Below, one piece after another: positions 1 through 4,761 of a DNA stretch of 6,908 nt. The position numbers and the translations under genes are program-made. The notes under the pieces were generated by a model. The model was given only the letters and a program-made list of their open reading frames with translations. It did not search any database and was not told the DNA's origin. Every line of letters starts with the position of its first letter. The first letter of the stretch is position 1. This DNA is from Alphaproteobacteria bacterium. Lineage in GTDB: Bacteria > Pseudomonadota > Alphaproteobacteria > CAAGCB01 > CAG-977. Location: NCBI GenBank assembly GCA_021639925.1, contig JAJXEL010000113.1, forward strand, positions 1-6,908, in the 5' to 3' direction.

Positions 1-3
1 AAA

Positions 4-21
4 TTTTCAGTATACTGAAAA
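4..21 (+). promoter_or_regulatory. Perfect 18-bp palindrome overlapping a -10-like hexamer
   Basis: The sequence TTTTCAGTATACTGAAAA is a perfect 9+9 inverted repeat. Its right-hand half contains TATACT (11-16), a 5-of-6 match to the sigma-70 -10 box TATAAT. If this is a -10 element, transcription would begin near 22-24 and the -35 box would lie just outside the window. A dyad centred on a -10 is a typical repressor operator arrangement, so it may control the structured leader and the Cys-rich genes downstream. The missing -35 and unknown upstream gene limit confidence. No T-run follows, so it is not an intrinsic terminator. Confidence 0.35.
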
Positions 22-50
22 ACGAGCTTGACTGGTGTCGGCTTGAAGGT

Positions 51-211
51 GTGGAAACCTTCCGTATTTGCTAGTCCCGATGTAAACAGCCGGACTATAA
101 AAAAAGGCTGTATCTCAACTCATATTGAGCTGGGATACATTGTTGTATGTCCAGGCTCTGTCTTTTTGGCAGGCTAAAGAGCATTGTAGCCGAGCAAATA
201 CGGTTTTCCAC
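51..211 (+). ncRNA. Candidate structured leader RNA (unclassified)
   Basis: This gene-free stretch has dense complementarity. A perfect 11-bp closing helix joins 62-72 (CCGTATTTGCT) to 193-203 (AGCAAATACGG) and is extended by 51-57 with 205-211 (GTGGAAA/TTTCCAC) across a small internal loop. Inside it, four hairpins can form in sequence: 86-91/106-111 (ACAGCC/GGCTGT), 114-118/125-129 (CTCAA/TTGAG), 130-139/144-154 (ten pairs, one bulged G, TTGT loop) and 155-159/178-182 (GCTCT/AGAGC). A competing rod-like fold uses 92-98/147-152 and 109-114/134-139. Size and closed ends also recall 6S RNA, but I do not recognise its conserved central region. No terminator follows before the gene at 261, so a 5' leader with regulatory function is the simpler reading. 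The folding is by eye, without energy calculation. Confidence 0.42.
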
Positions 212-218
212 CTCCCAG

Positions 219-252
219 CTCCGCCAGTTGTGTGTTTAACAATTGTGCGGAG
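219..252 (+). promoter_or_regulatory. Hairpin sequestering the ribosome binding site
   Basis: CTCCGC (219-224) pairs with GCGGAG (247-252), and CAGTTG (225-230) pairs with CAATTG (240-245). Together they make a 12-bp stem with one G-U pair, one bulged U at 246 and a 9-nt loop. The GGAG at 249-252, the only good Shine-Dalgarno for the ATG at 261 (8-nt spacer), lies wholly in the 3' strand, so the folded form should hinder translation initiation. The 5' strand can alternatively pair upstream: ACTGG 31-35 with CCAGT 224-228, and CGG 39-41 with CCG 221-223. That would free the site. The hairpin is directly visible; the switching is inference. Confidence 0.5.
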
Positions 253-260
253 TTAATCTT

Positions 261-941
261 ATGAAAAAAATAAAACTGGCTTTTCTGTTGATGCTCTTTT
301 CTTTATGCCTGCCGGGGCGGGCATATTCCAGCTGTGCTTTATTGGAGACTGATCCTTTGGCTGACAGTCTGACAAATAATGTGGCACAACATCAATATCT
401 GCAATATCAAACAAGCCTTTGCGGCGGCGGGGGCGGAGGAGGCGGCGTTTCCGTTCCGACCTGTACTTCCGGACAATACCTCAGCGGTTCCAGCTGCCTG
501 TATTGTTCCAGCGCCATGCCGGGGTGTTCGGCTTGTTCCAGCGCTTCTGTCTGTACGACTTGTTTTTCCGGGTATTATAAGTCCGGCAGTAAATGTGCCG
601 AATGTCCCGCAGGGTGTTCGGCCTGTTCTTCGTCAACGACATGCACGGCCTGCGATTCCGGATATACGCTGTCATCGGGAAAATGCATCAAACCGTGTGA
701 TTCCAACTGTTCTTCCTGTGATACGTCAACGGGCAAATGCAATACGTGTAAAACCGGTTATTTCAAAAATACTCTGGGCAAATGTACGGCTTGCCCGACA
801 GGGTGCAGCAGTTGTTCCAACGCGTCCGGCTGTTCCAAATGCGCGTCCGGTTATACCATGATCGGCAATCAATGCTATTCCGGCCAGACAAAATGCCCGG
901 ACGGTCAGACGCTGACCGACGGCACATGCTGCAACTTCTAA
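261..941 (+). CDS. Exported Cys-rich repeat protein, function unknown
   Basis: This 226-residue protein is of unrecognised function. The start is the ATG at 261, preceded by GGAG (249-252); an in-frame TTG at 243 has no ribosome site and would spoil the signal peptide. Residues 1-21 are a classic signal peptide (MKKIK, hydrophobic core, GRA before the likely cut), so the mature protein is periplasmic, surface or secreted. C16 and C25 do not sit in a convincing lipobox and no C-terminal anchor is visible. The mature part has 31 Cys in about 205 residues. Residues 55-62 are eight consecutive Gly. From residue 88 to 205 there are four tandem units of 30-32 residues, pattern C-x2-C-x5/6-C-x2-C-x10/11-C, resembling furin-like or Giardia VSP-like Cys repeats. 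They probably form disulfide-bonded modules, though metal binding by the many CxxC pairs is possible. It is followed 19 nt later by a second Cys-rich gene, so the two are probably cotranscribed. Confidence 0.85.
   Translation: MKKIKLAFLLMLFSLCLPGRAYSSCALLETDPLADSLTNNVAQHQYLQYQTSLCGGGGGGGGVSVPTCTSGQYLSGSSCLYCSSAMPGCSACSSASVCTTCFSGYYKSGSKCAECPAGCSACSSSTTCTACDSGYTLSSGKCIKPCDSNCSSCDTSTGKCNTCKTGYFKNTLGKCTACPTGCSSCSNASGCSKCASGYTMIGNQCYSGQTKCPDGQTLTDGTCCNF
423..446 (+). repeat. Poly-glycine codon tract
   Basis: Eight consecutive Gly codons (GGC, GGG, GGA mixed) follow a Cys codon and separate the N-terminal segment of the Cys-rich protein from its repeats. The codons are mixed rather than a pure triplet repeat, so selection for the Gly stretch as a flexible linker is as likely as slippage. 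The coding strand is also very G-rich here. Confidence 0.7.
522..875 (+). repeat. Four tandem Cys-rich units within the first exported protein
   Basis: The units begin at Cys 89, 119, 150 and 182 of the protein, a period of 30-32 residues. Each has the order GCSxC, then CTxC or similar, then SGY or TGY, then a GKC-like Cys. A partial unit precedes them (Cys 68-82). The first two units also match at DNA level: GGTGTTCGGC recurs 90 nt apart (523 and 613). This suggests growth by tandem duplication followed by divergence. Confidence 0.75.
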
Positions 942-960
942 GGAAAAGGGGGGAATAATC

Positions 961-2001
961 ATGAAAAAATATCTTTTGATTCTCGCCGCTTTTCTGTTGA
1001 TGCCGTCCGTCGGATCGGCCGAAACGGTTTTTAACGATACGGGCGCTTTCGCCATAGCCAAAGCCGTCAAACTGGGGCGCGGCAAATCGGCTTATTCTTC
1101 CGATCTGGCGACGCTGGGCAACGGCGGAGGCACTGCGCAGATAAAAGACGGTTGTTCGGCTTCGTCCGAATGTGACAAAGGACAAAAATGTTCCAATAAA
1201 AAATGCGTCAGCTGTACCGACGGCGAAAAATGCGACACTTGTCCCGCCAATTATGTCGGCAACGGCCAGGGCGGCTGCCGGATACAATGTATAAAAGGGC
1301 AGGCTGACTGCGAATTGTGTGCCAAAGGGCAAGTCTATGACGGTTCCAAATGCCGTCTGCCCTGCGACGGCGTTACCTGTCCGTCGGGAACGACATGTAA
1401 AAACGGAACGACGTCCGCCTGTTGTATTCCCGATGAAAAAAAATGTACCGTTGCCAACTGCGGCAGCTGTAATACGGTTACGGGGCAGTGCGAAGCGTGC
1501 GCGTCCGGTTATACCGCGCTGTATTCGTTTGAGACTAACGGGATAATAAGTTGTGGAAAACTTACAGTAGCATGCGCAACCGGCAAATATAACGACGGCA
1601 ACAATAACTGCCTGGACTGTGCAAACGGATCAAAATGCAGCTCCTGCTCGTCGGCGACGCCGTACTGGTGTTCCAGTTCGTCCAGTTGTTCCGCCAGCGC
1701 GACGTGCAATTCCTGTTCGTCTGATTCGGATTGTACGGTGTCCAGCGGATACGCCTGCGTTTCAGGGAAGTGTACGAAAAAATGTTCGTCGTCTTCTTTG
1801 CCCTATTGGTGTACCTTACAGTCGTCCTGTGTCGCATCAGCCGCGGCATGCCGCAATCTCAGCCTTGTCTCGGACTGTTATCAACCGACACAAGAAGAAT
1901 TGTGCAATTGTTCAAACAACAAAACGATCAATCAAACGATGCAGACAAAATTGATGTGCGCTGTAGAACGCGTGGAAGCGTGTAACTGTCCGATATGGTA
2001 A
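961..2001 (+). CDS. Second exported Cys-rich protein, function unknown
   Basis: This 346-residue protein is of unrecognised function. The start is the ATG at 961, preceded by AGGAAAAGGGGGG (941-953). Residues 1-20 are a signal peptide ending GSA before ETV. Residues 21-60 are Cys-free and include a short GGG (55-57); the remaining part holds all 45 Cys. Segments such as CSASSECDKGQKCSNKKC (65-82) and the similar CSSDSDC to GKC segment (252-271) resemble short disulfide modules seen in eukaryotic-type Cys-rich extracellular proteins. A CGSC...CEAC...SGY unit at 167-183 matches the repeat type of the preceding protein. A PYWC-containing module occurs twice (234-249 and 281-297). The final 40 residues are a different, less dense segment ending CNCPIW. 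No membrane anchor is visible after the signal peptide. It follows the first Cys-rich gene by 19 nt and is followed by a terminator, so the two form a bicistronic unit and may act together. Heavy disulfide formation would require an oxidising compartment. Confidence 0.85.
   Translation: MKKYLLILAAFLLMPSVGSAETVFNDTGAFAIAKAVKLGRGKSAYSSDLATLGNGGGTAQIKDGCSASSECDKGQKCSNKKCVSCTDGEKCDTCPANYVGNGQGGCRIQCIKGQADCELCAKGQVYDGSKCRLPCDGVTCPSGTTCKNGTTSACCIPDEKKCTVANCGSCNTVTGQCEACASGYTALYSFETNGIISCGKLTVACATGKYNDGNNNCLDCANGSKCSSCSSATPYWCSSSSSCSASATCNSCSSDSDCTVSSGYACVSGKCTKKCSSSSLPYWCTLQSSCVASAAACRNLSLVSDCYQPTQEELCNCSNNKTINQTMQTKLMCAVERVEACNCPIW
1660..1851 (+). repeat. Duplicated PYWC module inside the second Cys-rich protein
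   Basis: Residues 234-249 (PYWC, x5, C, x5, C) and 281-297 (PYWC, x5, C, x6, C) share PYWC, SSC and ASA in the same order. They are separated by a distinct Cys module (249-275). This points to an internal duplication of a roughly 47-residue block. Confidence 0.6.
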
Positions 2002-2016
2002 TTCAACATAACGGGG

Positions 2017-2047
2017 AAAACGGGCGGAATTTTCCGCCCGTTTTTTT
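2017..2047 (+). terminator. Intrinsic terminator of the Cys-rich gene pair
   Basis: A GC-rich stem, CGGGCGGA (2021-2028) with TCCGCCCG (2033-2040), closes a 4-nt loop and is followed by seven T (2041-2047). Upstream AAAA (2017-2020) can extend pairing into the T-run. It lies 16 nt after the stop of the second Cys-rich gene. It separates that unit from the acyltransferase gene. Confidence 0.9.
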
Positions 2048-2064
2048 GCGGAAGATTTCAAAAC

Positions 2065-2091
2065 TTGAAAAAAACCGTTGAAATTTATATC
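2065..2091 (+). promoter_or_regulatory. Weak candidate promoter for the acyltransferase gene
   Basis: TTGAAA (2065-2070) and TATATC (2086-2091) are separated by 15 nt, shorter than ideal. They lie between the terminator and the ATG at 2123. Since the strong terminator ends upstream transcription, some promoter is expected here, but this one is only a plausible guess. Confidence 0.22.
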
Positions 2092-2122
2092 CTTGATCCG
2101 GAGTGTTTTAACGGGGGCCCGC

Positions 2123-3586
2123 ATGAAATTAAAAATAACGGCTTTTTTCCTGACCGCGCTTGTTTTGTATCTTTTTCCGGGCGGTTACAGAACATATTAT
2201 TCCTGGTTTAATATTCACGCGGATAAACCTGTCAAAGCGGTGTTAAAGTATCAAAATGAACGGGGAACGCCCAGATTTCAGCAAAAGAAAAGCGATACCG
2301 GTTTTATTTCTTTTCCCGTTCTTGATCAAAAAATTGTCGGTTTTCATCTGGATATTACCGGAGACGCCAAAATCTATGCCGTTCAATTCAGCGGCCGGGA
2401 AGAAAAACTTTTCCCCGTTAAAGGCGATTTTTCCAACCTTGAAGTCCCGCTGGAAAGCCGGTGTGATATCAGTTTTTTAAAACTGATTATTCTGGGCGGC
2501 TTGTCTTTTTACTTTTTCTGCTTTTGCCTGAACGCCTTAACCGGCGCGGAAGTTTTATGTCCGGAAAAAATTCCTCAGTTTAAAAATATTGAATTTTTAA
2601 GAATCATTTTCACGCTGGCTGTTGTATATCACCATACCGGCGATACCCTGGGATATGAAACCAACGCCTGGCTGTCGGTTGAGTTTTTCTTTATTTTGTC
2701 GGGATTTTTCCTGTTGTTCAGACTGTATCCCGGGAATATCGCCGCTTTTATCAAACTGAAGCTGGTCCGTTTCTGGCCGCTGCTGTTTTTCGGTTCTTTG
2801 TTCTGCGGGTTGTTTGAAAAGAAAATCCGCCTCAGCGGCATTTTGGCCGAACCCCTTTTCCTGTCGAACGCCGGATTTTATTGGCAGCACGGCTATAATC
2901 CGCCGTCATGGTATGTGTGCGTTCTTTTTTGGGTGCTGCTGTTTTATTTTTACCTGATAAAAACACAGAAAAAAGAAAACGCTAATCTGATTATCGGGCT
3001 GATATGCTTTTTTTCCTATGCGGCGCTGGCCCGTATCGGGTTCGGGCGGCTGTGGGATACGCTGGGCGGAATAGGGACGATGATCCCGATCGGAATGTTG
3101 CGCGCCGCGGCCGGCGTCGGCGCCGGATATTTTCTGGCCCTGCTGTATCAAAAACGACAAACAACGTCCCGCGATACCGGCAGACCGCGGAAACTTTTCT
3201 TTACGGTTGCGGAAATAACCGTTCTGTGTTCTTCGCTGACCGTGCTGTTTTTCAAAAAACCCCGTTCCGAAGATGATATCTTTTTCGTTATTTCTTTCGC
3301 CGCTTTGATTTTCCTGTTCGTCAGCGGACGGGGATACGTTTCACGTTTTTTGGATAAAGACGTTTTCGCCCGGGCGGGCCGGTATTGCTTTGCCGTTTTT
3401 ATGACGCACAACTTTATTACCCATCATCTTTTGACGCTGGCGCGGGACAGGTTTCCCGATCTGGTAATGAGCCATATTCCGTATACGGTTCTGCTGACAA
3501 TGCTGGCGGCGTTTTTGGTCGGAATCGCCGTTCATTACGTGATTGAAATTCCGTGGGGCAGGGCGTTGAAACGATGGTTGTCGTGA
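2123..3586 (+). CDS. Membrane acyltransferase, acyltransferase-3 family
   Basis: This 487-residue polytopic inner-membrane protein probably moves an acyl group, often acetyl, onto a cell-envelope glycan such as LPS, capsule or exopolysaccharide; the substrate cannot be read from sequence. A membrane segment at about 4-20 is followed by a hydrophilic, probably extracytoplasmic domain (about 25-115) and a second segment (118-137). The catalytic-type core starts at about 155 with FLRIIFTLAVVYHH. Arg160 and His171 give the family's R-x10-H signature; His170 is adjacent. The EFFFILSGFFL stretch (187-197) matches the family's FF-LSG motif. Several more hydrophobic segments follow. The C-terminal YCFAVFMTHNF (421-431) and YVIEIPWGRAL (472-482) resemble family ends. 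The start is taken as the ATG at 2123 with GGGGG (2113-2117) upstream; an in-frame TTG at 2078 would add 15 residues but has no ribosome site. No close enzyme partner is visible. The gene sits between the Cys-rich pair's terminator and the str promoter region. Confidence 0.85.
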   Translation: MKLKITAFFLTALVLYLFPGGYRTYYSWFNIHADKPVKAVLKYQNERGTPRFQQKKSDTGFISFPVLDQKIVGFHLDITGDAKIYAVQFSGREEKLFPVKGDFSNLEVPLESRCDISFLKLIILGGLSFYFFCFCLNALTGAEVLCPEKIPQFKNIEFLRIIFTLAVVYHHTGDTLGYETNAWLSVEFFFILSGFFLLFRLYPGNIAAFIKLKLVRFWPLLFFGSLFCGLFEKKIRLSGILAEPLFLSNAGFYWQHGYNPPSWYVCVLFWVLLFYFYLIKTQKKENANLIIGLICFFSYAALARIGFGRLWDTLGGIGTMIPIGMLRAAAGVGAGYFLALLYQKRQTTSRDTGRPRKLFFTVAEITVLCSSLTVLFFKKPRSEDDIFFVISFAALIFLFVSGRGYVSRFLDKDVFARAGRYCFAVFMTHNFITHHLLTLARDRFPDLVMSHIPYTVLLTMLAAFLVGIAVHYVIEIPWGRALKRWLS

Positions 3587-3636
3587 CGGAAAAAAGCTTT
3601 GTTGTTTTTCAGCCGTCCGGAACATTCTTGATTTCA

Positions 3637-3716
3637 TTAAAAAATCTTGCAAAAAGCTTTTATTTCCCTTGACTCTTTTCAGGGTTTTTGCGACTATGCA
3701 CTGCCTAAAGTATAGA
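3637..3716 (+). promoter_or_regulatory. Promoter region of the str operon
   Basis: Two overlapping candidates are visible. TTGCGA (3688-3693) and TATAGA (3711-3716) are separated by 17 nt, giving a start near 3723. A stronger -35, TTGACT in CTTGACT (3668-3674), lacks a good -10 at 17 nt (GACTAT, 3692-3697) but has TATGCA at 20 nt. The A/T-tract sequence just upstream (about 3637-3665, including AAAAAGCTTTTATTT) would suit an UP element contacting RNA polymerase alpha, as expected for a highly expressed ribosomal operon. I see no good promoter between the downstream hairpin and rpsL, so the transcript probably begins here. Confidence 0.5.
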
Positions 3717-3757
3717 AAAACAGGGTTTTTTATCTGCTTTTTTATTGTTTTAGACAA

Positions 3758-3786
3758 GGAAAAACCGGCGGTTTTCCGCCGTTTTT
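3758..3786 (+). terminator. Terminator-like hairpin in the rpsL leader (possible attenuator)
   Basis: CGGCGG (3766-3771) pairs with CCGCCG (3776-3781) around a TTTT loop and is followed by TTTTT (3782-3786), the form of an intrinsic terminator. A mutually exclusive hairpin pairs GGAAAA (3758-3763) with TTTTCC (3772-3777), plus CC/GG inside, using the loop and part of the 3' strand. The element lies downstream of the str promoter candidates and 83 nt before rpsL. It may attenuate the operon, or simply end acyltransferase transcription if the true rpsL promoter lies further down. Confidence 0.55.
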
Positions 3787-3869
3787 ATGTGTTTTAGCTT
3801 TTCGGTTCGGCCGCAGAGGTTGGAATCGAGTAAGTGTGTTGTAACGGTTAGATAGGAAAGAGGAATTTA

Positions 3870-4241
3870 ATGCCTACAATTAACCAATTAATTCGCAGTC
3901 CGCGTAAACCGCGCGTCAAGCGTAATAAAGCTCCTGCTCTGCAGGCCTGTCCGCAAAAACGCGGCGTTTGCACGCGTGTTTATACAACGACTCCGAAAAA
4001 GCCGAACTCCGCTTTGCGTAAAGTAGCGCGTGTTCGTTTGACCAACAGTGCTGAAGTATTAAGCTATATTCCGGGTGAAGGTCACAATCTGCAGGAACAC
4101 TCCGTTGTTCTGATCCGCGGCGGCCGTGTCAAAGACTTGCCGGGCGTTCGTTACCACATCATTCGCGGTACGCTGGATACTCAAGGCGTTTCCACACGTC
4201 GTCAGAGCCGTTCTCTGTACGGCGCAAAGCGTCCTAAATAA
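3870..4241 (+). CDS. rpsL: 30S ribosomal protein S12
   Basis: This is S12 of the 30S decoding centre, needed for accurate tRNA selection. The 123-residue length is normal for alphaproteobacteria. The universally conserved CPQKRGVCTRVYTTTPKKPN (27-46) and GEGHNLQEHSVVLIRGGRVK (69-88) are intact. Lys43 and Lys88, the classic streptomycin-resistance positions, are wild type, as is Pro91. Asp89, the residue methylthiolated by RimO in E. coli, is present. The start has GAGG (3860-3863) six nt upstream and the conserved MPTINQLIR N-terminus. It is the first gene of the str operon, with rpsG 18 nt downstream. Confidence 0.98.
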   Translation: MPTINQLIRSPRKPRVKRNKAPALQACPQKRGVCTRVYTTTPKKPNSALRKVARVRLTNSAEVLSYIPGEGHNLQEHSVVLIRGGRVKDLPGVRYHIIRGTLDTQGVSTRRQSRSLYGAKRPK

Positions 4242-4259
4242 TAGAAAAGGAAAGATATT

Positions 4260-4730
4260 ATGTCTCGTCGTCACGCTGCAGAAAAACGTGAAATCGTACC
4301 CGACGCCAAATACGGCGACGTGGTTGTTGCTAAATTTATGAACTGCGTCATGCTTCACGGCGCAAAAGCGACCGCCGAAAAAATCGTTTACGGCGCGCTG
4401 GATCGTGTGGCTGAAAAAACAAAGCAGGAACCCCTGAAGGCTTTTAACGAAGCTTTGGACAACGTCAAACCGGCCGTTGAAGTCCGCTCCCGCCGCGTCG
4501 GCGGCGCGACCTATCAGGTCCCGGTCGAAGTCCGCCCCGACAGAAAACAGGCGCTGGCTATCCGTTGGATTATCGCCGCCGCCCGCAACCGTTCCGAACA
4601 GACAATGGAACAACGTCTGGCCGGCGAATTTTTGGACGCTCTGGCCAATAAGGGCGCCGCTGTCCGCAAACGTGAAGAAACCCATCGTATGGCAGAAGCT
4701 AATAAGGCTTTCTCGCATTACCGTTGGTAA
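4260..4730 (+). CDS. rpsG: 30S ribosomal protein S7
   Basis: This is S7, a primary 16S rRNA binder that starts assembly of the 30S head and lines the E site. The 156-residue length is typical. The signature region at 67-91, including RSRRVGGATYQVPVEVR (76-92), and the C-terminus MAEANKAFSHYRW match the family. AAGGAAA (4247-4253) precedes the ATG. In E. coli, S7 represses the operon by binding the roughly 100-nt rpsL-rpsG spacer. Here that spacer is only 18 nt, so that site cannot be present in the same form. Confidence 0.98.
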   Translation: MSRRHAAEKREIVPDAKYGDVVVAKFMNCVMLHGAKATAEKIVYGALDRVAEKTKQEPLKAFNEALDNVKPAVEVRSRRVGGATYQVPVEVRPDRKQALAIRWIIAAARNRSEQTMEQRLAGEFLDALANKGAAVRKREETHRMAEANKAFSHYRW

Positions 4731-4761
4731 TAATTGAAGTTTTTAGAGAAGGTTTTAAATA

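Noticed and set aside
96..101. TATAAA as a -10 box inside the leader
   Set aside because: It is a 5-of-6 match, but no -35-like hexamer lies 16-18 nt upstream and it falls in a hairpin loop.
51..228. Firm call as 6S RNA
   Set aside because: Size and closed ends fit, and a rod-like alternative fold exists. However, I cannot recognise the conserved central bubble, and the absence of a terminator before the next gene favours a leader.
243..260. TTG start for the first Cys-rich protein
   Set aside because: It has no ribosome site upstream. GGAG at 249-252 serves the ATG at 261, which gives a clean signal peptide.
421..446. G-quadruplex in the poly-Gly tract
   Set aside because: Most G runs are only two long, so a stable quadruplex is doubtful. 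The tract is explained by Gly codons.
763..1332. Minus-strand open frames across the Cys-rich genes
   Set aside because: They are shadows of plus-strand genes that have signal peptides, ribosome sites and coherent repeats.
2078..2122. TTG start for the acyltransferase
   Set aside because: It has no Shine-Dalgarno. The ATG at 2123 has GGGGG upstream and begins a normal membrane segment.
3585..3617. GACGG/CCGTC inverted repeat just after the acyltransferase stop as a terminator
   Set aside because: The helix has a large A/T-rich interior and no T-run follows, so it does not qualify as an intrinsic terminator.
3696..3797. 33-codon open frame in the rpsL leader running through the terminator-like hairpin
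   Set aside because: It would suit a leader peptide, but the ribosome site is poor (AGGG 11 nt upstream) and the best promoter would start transcription after its ATG. The product has no meaningful codon pattern.
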